Shown here: positions 49,359 through 63,600 of the stretch, piece after piece
Position numbering within the stretch: the stretch's first letter is position 1
Layout: each line of letters begins with the position of its first letter
Origin: Dipetalonema caudispina
Taxonomy: Eukaryota; Nematoda; Chromadorea; Rhabditida; Onchocercidae
Direction of reading: 5' to 3'
Length of the DNA stretch: 64,000 nucleotides
Assembly (NCBI GenBank): GCA_013365325.1
Contig: JABVXV010000057.1
Location: forward strand, 218,587 to 282,586
Translations under genes and position numbers: made by a program
The notes under the pieces: generated by a model
The model's database searches: none
Told to the model about the DNA's origin: nothing
What the model saw: only the letters and a program-made list of their open reading frames with translations

Positions 49359-52300
49359 ATGAATACGTCGACTTACTCATGCGAAACAACGCCATTTTCG
49401 AACGATTGGTTCAATGCCAAACATATCGGCCAGCAACCGGAGCAGCTTTCCGTTGGTGAGATTTGTGATATATTTTAGATTTCAGTCCAGTCTTTAATTC
49501 TAAAATTCTCCGGCTTAGAAAGGAATCGTATGGTAAACAGAAGAAAATCTAGCAGTAACTTTAGATATTGATATTTAAAAGAATAATTAGTTGGATTAAA
49601 TGTTGTGTGGGAGGTCAAAAGCTAAAAGTTTACTCGTTTTTGGTGCATGTTATTGGCGCACTTCGACGTTAAACGTGCCACTTTGATACCTCAAGCATTA
49701 GAATACTGAAAATTTGGATGTGTTTCCCATTCATCTCTTTCATTTCTTGTGAACTATCATTCAGTTTTTATTATAGACACACACACACGCAGACACACAC
49801 ACACACACACATCCACATTGTCATCAATGTTTATGATTTTTTCTGGAAATTTTGTTCGATAATTTTGAATTTTATGTAAATGATCTTGAAGAAGGCATTG
49901 GCGAATATATCAATTTTTTTTTTTTTTTGATTTCAGTTTAATTTTAACCTTAGCATGGATAAATTAGACAGGGTAATTTGATTGTTTCAATTTAAACTTC
50001 TTCTAGAAATCATTTCTGCAGCCCTGTCCGATGCATGTTTAGTTAGGCCGTTATAAGAGATAGTGATCATCGAGTCCTGCTAATATTGGGAACTTGATGT
50101 GGTGAGATATTTAGCATAGAAATATCGTTTGGAATGCAAAATTTATTAAATTCGAGTTCCTATGTAATATATCAGTAAGTTGCACCGAAATCTGCAAAGA
50201 TAGGTAGTGCTATAATAATTGAATTGTGTATGATTTGAAAATTGTAGAATGCATCATATAAGCTATTCCGTTTATTAAATAAAAGCAATTTTGGGACTAA
50301 TTTCTTGAAAGTTATTTTAATTCCATTCCAAAATGCAAATTATTGCGAAATCCAATAGAAATTTTGATCATTGCTTCTTTTGCACTATAATGTATTAAAA
50401 TTTTTGAAATAAAAAGTAACTGAATGGTAAATAGAATGCCTTTCTATAAAGCATCAGTAATATATTACTATTAAGTAATATCAGAAAGAATTAATCAATT
50501 CATTATTATATATACCAAAATCATTGTCTTATCATCGAAAATGAACAACAAGGAAAATGAATAAATCCTATAAATTTTACAAGAAATATTTTACTGGATG
50601 GATAATGGAATATTAGAAATTTGTAAGCAAATGATTGATTGATTGATAAAATATATATGGTAACTTGTTTGGATTTCGCAGATAAAAAGATTGATTTATG
50701 CATTATCATTCATAATTTTCTCAGCTAACCTATTTTTCAATCATATAGAAGAGAGATCATTTTTGCTATCTGTTGATTTATCCCACAAAATTCATTTATT
50801 TTAATTTCGTTGAATAATTTTTTGGCATTTCTTTCCAAAAGGAAGAAAATTTTCTCATACTTAAATTCTACCTTAAATTTCGAACTATTTCATTCAAAAA
50901 AAAAAAAAATGGAATATGAATATAAAAAAGTATCAGCGTTGTTTTTTTTCTTTTTTTGTTCACAAATATACATTCTTGAAAATTTGTTCTTGTAAATATT
51001 TCTGATCAAAAATAATATAATTCAAAGTATTCATGTTTAATTTTCTGAAACTCTGATAACTCAGAGCTGTTAAACATTCAGTAGAAATATCATTATTAAC
51101 GGGTTAGGATTTAATTCTTAGTACTTTCATGTTGAGAATTATTTCACACGATTATTAATACACATCAATGAATTCATTACATCAATTCGTTTATTATTGG
51201 TTTAATCCAGTTTGAAAAATTTCTTAATAATTTTCATGAATTCATGGAATTTAGATGGGAAAAAGAATGGTACGATCATTATTATGCGATAAATGAAATT
51301 ATTATATGCATGGAAGCGTTGATGAAATGTTGCCTAGTTTTGCGGTCAAATTCTTTATCCGATATATTATAATTTTTGCAGATCTTTGAGAAATTTTTTT
51401 TTTTATTGAATAAATGAATAATCGAGTCCATTCTGTAGAATTTAGAATAGTTTTCAAAATTTTCAATTTTTTATTGAGTTTTGTGATCTAATCAGATATC
51501 AAACTACTATTGATCGCAAGTTTGATTAGTAAAATGCGCTATGAAATGATTCTGAATTTTCTAATCGATGCTGACAAACACATTGATTATTCCGATAAAC
51601 TAGGAAATTCTTGGGAATCAATAAGCGAACATTTTTTCTTGTAGAAAAAAACTTCATTTTGTTAATTTTTTAAAAAATAGGCGGCAAAATGATACTAGTA
51701 AATAATCATTGGATGAAAGGAGTAGGGGAGACATTCCAATGTCATCTGACGGTTTATCTAATCATTACTAATACCATTATGAATTGATATTCGATTGAAA
51801 CATTTTATTTGTTGTTCTTTTTTGAAGTATCTTTTGCCTGTTTGGATAGAAGAAAAAAAAAAGAAATTCTTGTTGAGAACAAAGTAAACAAAAATATTTT
51901 GTAGCTGTTAAAAACAAAATGAAGAACAATTATGTTGAATTTACTGTTTTTGATAAAGATATGAATGGTGATTGTAATAAGGGTAATGTCAGAAATTCGG
52001 AACTCTTTTATCATCTCCAGAATTCTCCCCAACTATTTATATCTCTCTAACAGTTTTTCAAAGAAATTCTTCTTAGAATCTTCATTTCGTAAATGTTCGA
52101 AATGCTAAGTTTGAATATCATCTTCCTATTATTGTTCGCTGCATTCTTTCTTTTGATACTAAAAAAAAATTTTAGTTAATCTTAAATTTTTTTTGCTTGA
52201 AATTTCACATTTGAAAATATTTGATTTCGAAAAACTGCGACAGTTTGTTTCATTTCAAAAACATTTGAGTGGAAAATCTTATTCATCCATGAAATTATGA

Positions 52301-55300
52301 CTTTTCTAATGTTAAGGAAATTTCGAAAATTCACTTAATTGCGAAGGACTTGTTGATGTTGATACTGTTGTCAACCTATGCTAATACAGCTATATTGTTT
52401 ACCATTTTTAACTATCGGCTTTTTTAATAGTAAATGATGTGCATTTGATAGTGGAAGTGAGAGCTGAATTCGGTGGTTTAAGGATAAAGCATACTGATCC
52501 GGTATGGCTAGAATCAAGGATGAAGTACATTGACATGACATTGCTATGTTCACTTTTATTCTGTCTCAATGTAACGAAAAGGTCAAACTGAATAAGCATA
52601 CGCAGATATATCCATTAAATGAACTGTTCCTGAGGTCGATAATGTTATCCCTTCATAGTGCTTTTGATCATTTTCAGAGCAACTGCTCAATTTGATGAAT
52701 CAAATAAATACATCGGTGAAAGGTGGATTGTTTAACGCTCAACTTGCTAATCAAATTTTTGTTCTCTGTCAACAGTTAAAATTTTCTGGACAACTTCTCG
52801 AACAATCCCACAAAAGTTTGTTTTTCTTCTTTAACTTATTTCTTAAGATTTCTATGTTTTTTAAAAATTTCATTATTCCATATACAGATAATACAAGAAT
52901 AAGCAAATAAGTAAATGTCCATTTTGCTAGAGGAAGAATGGACAGAAGTAGCCATAATGAAAGAATTTGATAATGATAACACGGTATACCGCAAACCGGC
53001 ATTGACAAATATCGTTGAACCATTACTGAACTAACTTTATGATACATATCCATTCTGTGCATGAGTAGTGTAATTTCTGTAGATGAACTGAACCGAGTTT
53101 TCGTATCTCTGCGACAAGCTTGCTGTCGCGATAACGGTCAACTTGGAACGCCATGTCGACTCAAAATGATGGAATTGGTGGAATTGCGTGCAATGGGTTG
53201 GAGACCAAGTTTAGCACATACACAATACTACCTTAATCGTCCTGAACAACAACAACAACAGATCGGTAAGTACATTCAATTTTCGTTATGTCAATCAACG
53301 ACATGAGCACTAGATGGTTGATACATAGATATTTTGAAGTGAATTGTAGATAGAACTGTTGTAGATTGAGGAGAGTTAAGATAAAATAGATAAAATGCTT
53401 AAGATAATTGCTTCAACGATGATCTCAATATGATGATAGTAGAAAAGAAATTTTGAGATAAACAATAGCAAAGGAGATAGTAATAGTTGCGTCTAATACG
53501 AATGAAGGTATTAATATCAATGATAAAAGGGATTATTAGATTTATTTATCAATTGAGTGAATTCCTGTCCTTTTATGTATTCGTTTTATTTATATCTTTG
53601 AAATTTTCATTAATTATTTGCAGATCCAGCACCGGTAAGTGCTCCACCGTTCGGGACAATTCCGGTGAATCCATTTGGTAATTTCGCGGGTCCTCCACCA
53701 CCACTTTATGTTGGTGGTGATGTAAACAATCCAGTTATTGCTCCGCAACCTACACCAGCCAGTTTCTACCTTATACCAGCTGCTGCCGCTGGTTTCTTTT
53801 TGTTTATTTATTCCATGAAAATTAGCATCCTTTTTACTTATTTGCAATGTTACATAATCGTTGAAGTTCATTCATTTTCTTATATTGGCAATAAGTTAAT
53901 GAGTAAGAGAGCTCAGAAAAATTACTGAATTGATTACAATTGATAGTAATTTAGAACTACAGGTGATAAGGACATTGAATTAAGGAAGGATAGAAAAAAG
54001 AAGAAAGAAATTTTGCATTTCAAACACCATTGTATCTAGGTGGATGGGCTCGACCGATAATAGCTCCTGGAGTTGTACCATCCGGTAATATTTTGCCTCA
54101 GTTAACACCAATCGATGTAGAAGCTTGGGCAAAAGCCAACAAACAACTGCAACAAACAAAACTGAAGACGAAAACACCTCAAAGTCGGGTTCCACAGTTA
54201 CGCGAGGAAATGGTGATACGCAATAGTGATTCTGGCAAAAGTGAGTTCTGTCAAAAAGTTACATTCTAATTGGATGACTTTATTGTAATTCTAAATTTTG
54301 CTTCTCTGTATATCCCGTACTTCTCTCTTTCTATCATTCATTTACAAAAAACGTTTTTACAGATAATCCAAGGTACTGTTTAGTAGAGGTTGGCGTTATT
54401 TGAGTTACTAAATCATATTTAAGTATCATATGGGATACAGTTCAGTATATTTGATTTCTTTTTTCTTTTATCTTTGGAACATTGCAGTAATGGGTGTGAA
54501 AGGTCGGCGTGTGGCAGTAGTGGAAGAACTGAGCAAAACAGTAATATCGTTTCAAAAAGTTGATTCCAAATGTAAGGATCGTACATTGACAATAACTGGC
54601 AGTAATCAGGAGTCGATCGATTATGCGAAACGTCTCATCGAGCAAACAATTCGTCGTAATGTTTCGCCTAATCGAGTATCCCCTTTAATTCTTTCATTTG
54701 TTTGTTACTTTTTGTAGTCAGAAATACTATCTATAGACTTTTGTAATGAATCGCTATACGAAATGAGAAATAATTCTGATTTATTTTTGCAAGCAAGCTT
54801 CCACATTTTTTTGCTAAAGTCAGAAATGATAGTTCTAACTTCGCCTCTCTCTTTTCTTTTTTGCCCATCGTTTCATTATTAGATTAACTTGTTGAAAATT
54901 CAATGTCTTTTTAAGATTACATGGCATCCGTTTGACCACCATTTTCTTTGAAGGCTAATGAGTCATCATCTGATTTTTAACAAACTGAAAATTCATTTTA
55001 GACTGAAACAAATGGTGCGGAAGTTGATGAGAACGATGATGATGATGTTGGGATATCAATCGAAACGACACAAGATGGCACTTTGAAATTGTCATGTGCC
55101 GATCCGCAAGTGCTTCAGGTTATTTTTTATTAAAATTTTAATAGGCATACTATGAAATTGGACTGAGTTACATGTATGCTTCTTCTTTGTTTTACTTTCT
55201 AATTGAACGATCCGCTACTAATTTCCATCATTTCTGTTATTATTCTTTGTTTTTTCAAATTTACAACATACAATTCTGAGGATTATCAAAATTTTCTATA

Positions 55301-56084
55301 TATTTTTTAGTTATAATACTGCAGGCGGCGCAAGCAGCTCTGAGTGAATATCTAACTAGAGTTGGCCGAAATCATTCGCGGATATCAGCTGAAGAACGTG
55401 AACAACGCAAAGAAAGAAGAAAGTCTATGCCGTTGCAATCCTCATCAAACCGCCAAATTGCTAAGTTTGTCATTAGTAGAAATTATTTTTTGATTTATTG
55501 GTAGAGGAACAATAGTAGGATTGTTCGTATTTTGCATTTTTATTGGTTAAAAAGCGGGGAAGAAGCGATTTCTAAGAGGAATAAGATGATCTTCTTGCTC
55601 TATTCACTTGCAATCTCTATGGAATAAATCCTGAATAATTCTGTAATCAGTGAGTTTGTTTAGTTTGTGAATTATCTCGGCATAATGGCTAAAATACTGT
55701 CATCTAATTCTTTTGTAATTGTCATCAACGATGTTGAAGAGCTCAGAAAGACTGTATATTGAACTTGTAGCTATATAATTTCTCTGTCATTTCTCATAAT
55801 GCTTTTTCAATATCTTTATTTCTAGCTGTGATGCTTCACCGGTAAGTAGTAGCAATGTGCAGTGGCGTTCTTCTGGTAAAACAGGTAGCACACCAAATTT
55901 AACTCAACTAAATAGCATCACAACTGATGGTGGCGTTGTGACGGAAATAAATATAAGCAAGCAGCGTTACGATCGAGTGCAGTTGTTGGAACTACGTTCA
56001 GCTGTCGGGTATTTGGATTCGAAAACGACGGCAATCATATACGAACTCGAAATCGAACGTACCCAGCGTGCTAATGAATCTTAA
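49359..56084 (+). CDS. mxt-1: Mextli, KH-domain eIF4E-binding protein
   Basis: Nine exons, 49359-49455, 52678-52815, 53083-53265, 53624-53791, 54040-54240, 54488-54675, 55002-55118, 55325-55464 and 55826-56084, all in phase, give 496 residues. After exon 1 a helical MIF4G/HEAT-like part follows (QLLNLMNQINTSVKGGLFNA; RVFVSLRQACCRDNGQLGTP; LKMMELVELRAMGWRP), then a Pro-rich linker, a KH domain with GVKG loop at 54493-54504 (IMGVKGRRVAVVEE, DRTLTITGSNQESIDYAKRL), an acidic loop, a basic segment, and near the C-terminus the eIF4E-binding motif YDRVQLL (YxxxxL-phi) at 55968-55988. This order, MIF4G-like, KH, then C-terminal 4E-binding motif, defines Mextli proteins of Drosophila and C. elegans, which act as eIF4G-like translation regulators in the germline. 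The first intron is 3.2 kb. The exon 1 join fits by phase but is less secure than the rest. Confidence 0.9.
49776..49812. repeat. (AC)n microsatellite in Mextli intron 1
   Basis: AC units with two G interruptions. Confidence 0.85.
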
Positions 56085-57663
56085 TTGTCTACAGTTTTTG
56101 TAATTTGTGAGGAATTGCACTTAAAACAAATGTTAATGATTGAAAAAAAAAAAAAAGAAAAAAAACACTAAATTGCTTGTGCCTTCTTATTTTTTCACTT
56201 CACAATGTATTTGTATGATTTATAAATCTCCTAGTTACATGATTTTTCTCATTATACTTTCAGTTGAGATCAAATTTCCTAAAATAGTTTTGTTTGATAC
56301 CACAGCTTCTAGCTTTTAACATATTTATTTGACTTTTCCGGCTTTCACTTATTTTTAAAATCATGCTCATTGGACTAGAATCTTTGCATCATAGTAGACT
56401 GAAATATGGAATGATGATGGAGAGGCCTTATTAAAAGTTAATTGACAAAGATGTTCGGGAATCAGTGATTTTTCTTTCACTTAGAAGTGCTTTTGAAGGA
56501 ATCTTCGGGAATATTATTGGAGAAAAATAATTAAATAGGATTAACTAATTACATTTAGGAGACCACCTGATTTCTGTCTGATATTATTCGTATTACTGGG
56601 AAGCTATTCCCACTCTGCATCAATCTTCCTACGCGTTTTGGTTAAGTTCCTCTTTGACTACTACAACATAGTTTATATCCATCAAACTTTTGAGATTTAT
56701 TTAAAGAAATTCATATAATCAAATTGTTCTGGCTTTACAATTATATAAATGAAATCATTATCCCATTATATATAATTTGTTGCTTGTCCTCCACTTTTCT
56801 CCATTTGTTATTGAATTTTCTAAATAGTCCTGTTTCTTAAATTTAAATTTATACCTTTACAGTCCAGGGTACTGTTCCTGGAACATGCTATGCCTTATCA
56901 AAGTTATTAATGGTAATAATATTATTGTACTAAGTTATTACCATGGTACTATTATTATTCATTGTATTTCTTTTCGGAGTTATTCATTTTGTTCCCAAAA
57001 TTTTTTAGGAAATAACTATTATTTGAATTTTTCTTCAAGTATACCATGTTTTATTCTTCCTTTGGTGCTGCTGTATTGCTTACAAGAAAATTATAGTTAC
57101 TTTTGTTGTGTGTTATCGATAAAGTTGCGTGAAAAATCCAAAAATGTCTTAGAGCCAAACATAAATCGAACTAGGCTGTGCAGAAGTAGCCGCAATTCAT
57201 GTGAGACAGGTTTGTGCTACGGTGGAGAGTATCGGAGGCTAAAGAGAGATTGAGTGAAGGGTATGGTGGGCCAAAGAAATAAATGGCATACCGGCAAGGT
57301 GGCACTGATAAAGGATGGAATGATCTCGAAGAATAGGGGCTTACGGGTCATTCGTTATGCTGCGACATCCAACAGTCACTTATCCTAAAAACTTTTGAGA
57401 TAATCGATATCCTTCTTATTTGCCTCTTTTAAAATGCCAAAGCACAATTAATTTGCTCAGTATTATTTTTAAACAAGATAGGAAAAACACTGTATAAATA
57501 TTATAACACAAACATATAAAACAAGTAAATTACACGGACTTTTTCAAATGTTCTATAAGTCGATAACAAAAAATAAAAACAAAGAAACGACATATCCGGT
57601 TTCTTTTTCCAACAGAATATCGTCGATAACAGTGAATGACTGTGCATATGCAACATATTTGCG
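56085..57663. other. 3' spacer between convergent Mextli and ANC-1 genes
   Basis: Begins with an A-rich block at 56142-56166. A 122-codon plus-strand frame at 56885-57253 has no splice sites, domain or partner and was not accepted. Confidence 0.5.
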
Positions 57664-60600
57664 TTAAAAAGGTGGCGGTCCATTCAAGAATTCTAATGAC
57701 GGATCAAAGCTCCGCGCAAAATTATTGAGCAATTGGCAACAACTTTCATCATCACAATGTGGTACAAGACATGCTGCACCAAGAAGTAACACAAGCATAG
57801 CCTGCAAAAATCGTACGACAGGAAATGGCAATATTAATCATCTAAGCAATGACTAAATGAATACGGTATCTATATGAATCTGCTTGGAAATTGATTTTTT
57901 GAACTGAAAATAAATTACATCGTTCAAAGAGCCTTCCGTTTCATAGTTGTGAAAAACAAACCTGAAGAGGTAATGCAGTACGAAGGATACGTCTCCAGCG
58001 TGAACGTTGACGTTCGTAATGTACACGTCCTGGGCTTGGATCATCAGGAACTGGTGAGAGTGCAAGGACACCATGTGATGGATGCGCTTCAACGGTATCT
58101 TCTCTTTCGCTTTCTTCTAACATTACCTGTAATTTATCAATAAGCGCCTACTTCATTAAAAGAAAACAAGAATTCGTAGATTTCTCAAGGAAACAAGAAA
58201 CTTTGCCTTGATCCACTTGTTTCCATCACTACTTCTGATAGTAATGAGTACTGGTTGAAGATGAATAGGATAACGACTCATTTTAATTACATGAACTCTT
58301 AAAAGCTTAAGTCTAAACCCTCAGAGTGGATCAAATTCTAGCCGCCAGACCATTGTTAGAAAGTCAGTCACTAATGTCTTCACTTATCAACAAGTAAGAG
58401 ACTTAAGACTTTCTGGTCTATATAAAACATCTGAGAATCTCATTTTGCCAAATACGTTACGTTAACCAAACAGGAAAAATGTAATGCATACTTCATCACC
58501 AGGTGGTGTTTTGAATTTGCTGTTATCATCATCGTCGCTGGTAGCAGAACTAGGACTAAGATCAGATAAATCATCATCGAATGGGATGCCCTGTTCACGC
58601 AGTATATCTCGTGGATGGTCATCCGGATATACTGCTGCCAGCACTTCTGCTGCGGCATCAATATCGTATCCTTCTTCAGTATCCGTAGGTTTCATTCGTT
58701 TCAGTCTCTCTTCAATATCTTCTAATTTTTCAAAATTACGTCTGGTTGCAATATCATCTTCTTCGCTCAAAAAAATTCTATTATCGTTGTACTTGGTGAT
58801 ATTTTCATCCAATGTTTCCAAATGCGCCCGAATACCTTCTAGCTGTTGCTGTAATTCCTGAAATGGATAGAGTTCGCTTTCGTAAGAACAAAGTAATTGC
58901 TCGGATGTTAAGAAAATAAACTGAACGGATATTGAAGTGCAGCTGAATTTTGGAAAACCATATGTCTTACAAAATATATTTGATTCAGTACACACAAAGC
59001 AAAACTGACTACGTCACAAACTTAAGGCTAAACCTAATAAACCCAAGCGAGTTATTTCTTTACCGGACTCAATTTTATATTTGGTAGTCATTTAGTTAGA
59101 AAGATCCCACTATTTCAAAAGTTTCTTGGCATAACATTTTTTTTATTTTTTTTACAATAAAAACACCTTTTGTAGATGAGTTGATATATTTTGATCATCC
59201 AATGCATTTTTGATATCGTCGAGTTCATCCGATATCATGAGTAACGAATGCAAAATTTCTTCTCTCACTCGGAATTCGGCAGACATAGAATCCAATAAAT
59301 TCTAAAACCCAGGATATTTTCAAATCATTAACACGACATTTCGAAGGACAATTCGAACCACTAAGAAAGTAATTGCCAAAAGATAACTGGTAAAAAAAAT
59401 AATAATTACTAAAAGTTCCCACTCATTTATCATTTAAAGAGCCGATCCAGATTTTCTCGTTATGAAATTTTGGAAAAGTTTCATGCAGTTCCGATGATTT
59501 TATACACAGTTTAACACATCAATTTATCAAAAAGAATAGAAAAAACCTCGATTTTTTTCTCAAGCTCACTTGCTTCTTCCGCAAACACTTTTCCCTCTCG
59601 TTGGGCATGGGCTAATGGGTGAAGCTGTGAGCTCAGAGACAGTAGTCGTGATAGCAGATTTGCGAGGAACGACCACCTCAGGTAGAGAACCTGAAACAGC
59701 GCTATACAACAACTCTCTAAAATATAAATTAAACTATTGTCGTATAGAAGAAAAAATGAAGTATTTCTTGGTGGTTACAGAAGAAAATTCTTGAAATAGG
59801 GTTCAAGATCATAAGGTTAAAGCAAGCAAGCAGTTTACCACGCATGCTTTGAGAAAATTTTCTAAGACCACCACAGATAATGCCACTGCAAATTAATTGG
59901 ATAAGTGTAGAAGTGGAATTCTTGATATTTTAAGTAGTATACTACTCTTATTAAGTCAAATTAATTACTTGAAAGAAAAAGAACCTTTAAAGCTTCCAAA
60001 TCATCAAGCATTTTATCAAATTTTCTCATTCCGCGTCCCTCAATTTCATATATTTGTCTGCGTATTTCGTTCAGTTCCTCCACTGATGAGTCGCGTTCCT
60101 TTACAAATTGTTCCCATAAATGAACACGCTGAAGCAATTGTGTTTGCACATCTTTGGCTTCATCAACTAGTTCCCATAACCGTCCAAAAACTAGCTCCTG
60201 TGATTGTTCGATTTCTGGCTCACTGCTGCGCAAACTGATTGACGTTTCAATAAGAGTAGTCAGTGCATCTGAGATGGAACCGTAGGATACTGGTGAAGCT
60301 TCTGAATCATTTAACAAATTCCGACCATCCATTACCAATTTTTCCAATTCATTGCATAAAGCCTTACAATCGCTATATATCCTTTCATGAGTGAGCAACT
60401 TGATACGTTTTTCATCAAAACTTTCATGATCCTTCTGAAAAATGCTTGTTACAAGTGGCTATTATAAAGACAATACTAGTGATAGTAGTTCAGCGAAAAA
60501 CTTATTTGCCCTCCCTGTCCATGCACATCAAAGTAGCACACCTACTGCTGAAGGTAAAACTGTGGATCGAATATAGGTTCACAAATACATCAGAATCAAA

Positions 60601-63600
60601 AAGCTAGCAGAACTAATGCCTACTCCATTGACCTTGAAGTTTTTTAAAACTCCGAATTTCCAGTGCAACTCCGAATTTTCACAAAAAAGACAGATACATT
60701 GGGAGATAATTCACTCCTTTTCGCAAGAATGGAAATTATATGCCATAAAACGAAATGCTTCTTATGAGAGTGTTCTACAAACACAAAACTTAATGAGGAA
60801 TGAACCAATTTTATTAAATTTGTCCATACCTATATAAATATTATCATTAAATTTTCACCTTGAGATGATCCAAAGTTTCTTCGATTGTATGAAGAAGGTT
60901 CTGTCTTTCAGTAATTTTGTCCATATTAAGATTTCTTTCATCAACATCACCGATTTTATTTTTAAGTCTTTCCAAACTAGCAAATTTATCCTAAACAAAA
61001 AATAATAATAAGTTGTAAATGAATGGTACTGAATTCATTTCATATTTCAAATAATAAAGAAATGATTGTAAAAAACGAAAGAAAATATTTGGAAATAAAC
61101 AAACAAAAAAAAAAAAAACTTACATTTATATCTTGTAGTCGATTATCAAGTTCAGATATGGTAATTTCATTAGAAATCGATGTCGGTATAGCTTGCAAAG
61201 ACGAAAGTTGTGTTTCGATTTCATCTTTGATTGCATTGAATGACGCTAATGCTGCAAACTTCTCCCCAACTGCACCACCTAACCGTTTTAGAATATCATT
61301 GAGTTGCCCTAATAGCCAACAACCCTTTTCTCGTAACTCATTACCTTCATCACCTTGAGGAATATTTTCCAGTAGATTTTCAAGTTGATGTTTCTTTCCT
61401 TCTAGCTCATTTAATGCAGCATTTTGTTCCTCAACTGTTTGCATCGGTATTTGCTCCATTTCATTGACGTAATTTTGCACACTTTCGTTGATCAAACTTA
61501 TCTCCGGTGTTATAGCATATAATTTTGCACGATCCGTTAATTTTCCTTTCTTATCATCAAGTGCATTTTGTAACTGTACAACACGACCAAATAGATCATC
61601 AGTTACTGATGCACGTTTTACCATACCTTCCGTACTTTGTAACCTTCCTTCTAGCTTTTCAACTTTCCCTTTGAGTTTTCGCAAATTTTCGGCTAATTGA
61701 CCAATGCTTTCTAATTGTTGTGATGGTTCAATAATCGGATCAACTGCAATAACATCATCACCAATTGAGGTTAGTGTAGACAGTATTTCATGCAGATCAT
61801 GCATTAATTCTTGCTCCTTTCGTATATCTTTTTCGAGAGGAATAAGCAAATTCTTGATTTTATTCTTTATCGCATCTGATTTCTTTATTAAATTCTCTTT
61901 GAGCCCACGTTCTGTGATATTTTCTATTGCTGATGTCGGAATTTGATCCAACAGAGAACGTAATTGATCGACATCTTCCATAGCAATTAATAAATCTTGT
62001 GGTATGATGTATTTGTTGAGAAAATCATCAGCTTTTTGTTCCATATTATCAAGCTCTCGTTGAATATCATCAACTAGATTCTCCTGTTCCATTGTATCAT
62101 TTAATTTATCATTCACACGTGTTGACAAATCATTATAACGATCTGTTAATATATCAACATTATGATAAAGCTGTTCAATGTTTTCAGTTTTTACCGGCAG
62201 TATTAGATCTCTGATACGATCAGATTTTTCAACAACCATTGGCAAAATCATATCTCTGAAATTCTTCAATTCATTCATTGTTAATTCAAGCTTTTCGAAA
62301 TCATTTTCGGCATTAATAAGAGTTTGCTCGAAATCGTTAATCAAACTTGACAGATTATTTTCAGCCTCCAGTTCTTGCTTCTTTTTCACAATATCATCAT
62401 GCCAGTCTTGGAAATTTTTGTTCACATCTGATAAACGATTATCGAAATCTTCAACTGTAAAAACAGGCTTCAATAATGGTGTTAATTGCTCCTTCAATTC
62501 ATATAATTTTTTCAATGATTCTCGTAATTCATTAACATCATTGAGTCCTTTATCCGCAATGGATAATTCACAGTTGGCACTTGGAACTTCTAGTTCACGT
62601 ACATTATTCTCAAGATCCATCAACTGTTTGTTTACACTATCCACTATTTCATCAAATTTATTCAGCATATCAAGTCGATCTTCCAAATTCCTTTCAACAT
62701 TGTCGTATTGTTCATTTAATGTCGAAATTTCATCAATTGCTTTTTCACGTAACGAATCCGTATTCGGTATTCTTTCCAATTTATCATATGCATCTTGTAA
62801 TGCTGTCAAATGTGATCGACCATTTTTAAGATCATCAACTGCTTTCTGCAAATTGCTTGTTGTCGCGTTGACATCACTTTCAACTTTCCATGCTTCATTC
62901 ACCATATAATGTAGCTCTTGAATTTCTTTAGTAATTGTCGATTGCAATGTCATATAAGCAACTTCATCTACTAATTGCTCTTCGGTTTCATTCAAAAGTT
63001 GATTAAGATTTTCGTACTGATCAACTACAGATGATATCTTTAAATCATCTGAATGTAGCACCAATTTTATTGGTTTGCTTTCCTTTTGCTTCAATTCTTC
63101 CAGTATATCGTTTACTTCTCCAAGCTCATTTTTTAATTCTTCTAATTGTACAGTTTGTGTTTCATCATATGATGCACTGCGAACCATTACGGCACGATCA
63201 TTCAATTGATTCAATCGGCTCATCAAATCGTTTTGTATATCAACAAGTTGTTTTTGAGTTGAAACATCTTCAACAAGTGATAACAACAATTTCTGAAATT
63301 TTTCCTTGATTAAAAGTTTATAGAAATTGATGAATAACTATGTAAAAAGTAATATTAAAATAAATTAAGTAGTTTGAAAAGAAAAAAAAGTATATATATA
63401 ATTAAACAAAATTAATACCTCAACATCTTCAGCAGTTTTAGCAATTTTTTGCTTGATTATATTGATTACAGGATAATAGTTAGGTAATACAGTCTGTTCC
63501 TTATCTTTCGCTTTCTGCAATAACTGCATTATTTGATCCTGTAATCGTTGCAACGTATCTATATCATTGATTGCTGTCTTATATGGTTGCGGTTTTGAAT

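Noticed and set aside
56885..57253. 122-codon plus-strand frame between Mextli and ANC-1
   Set aside because: T-rich noise with no domain and no splice signals; it sits in the shared 3' spacer.
61023..63309. Long Ser/Phe/Leu-rich plus-strand frames (up to 243 codons)
   Set aside because: They are antisense shadows of the ANC-1 coiled-coil exon, whose codon composition leaves the opposite strand open.
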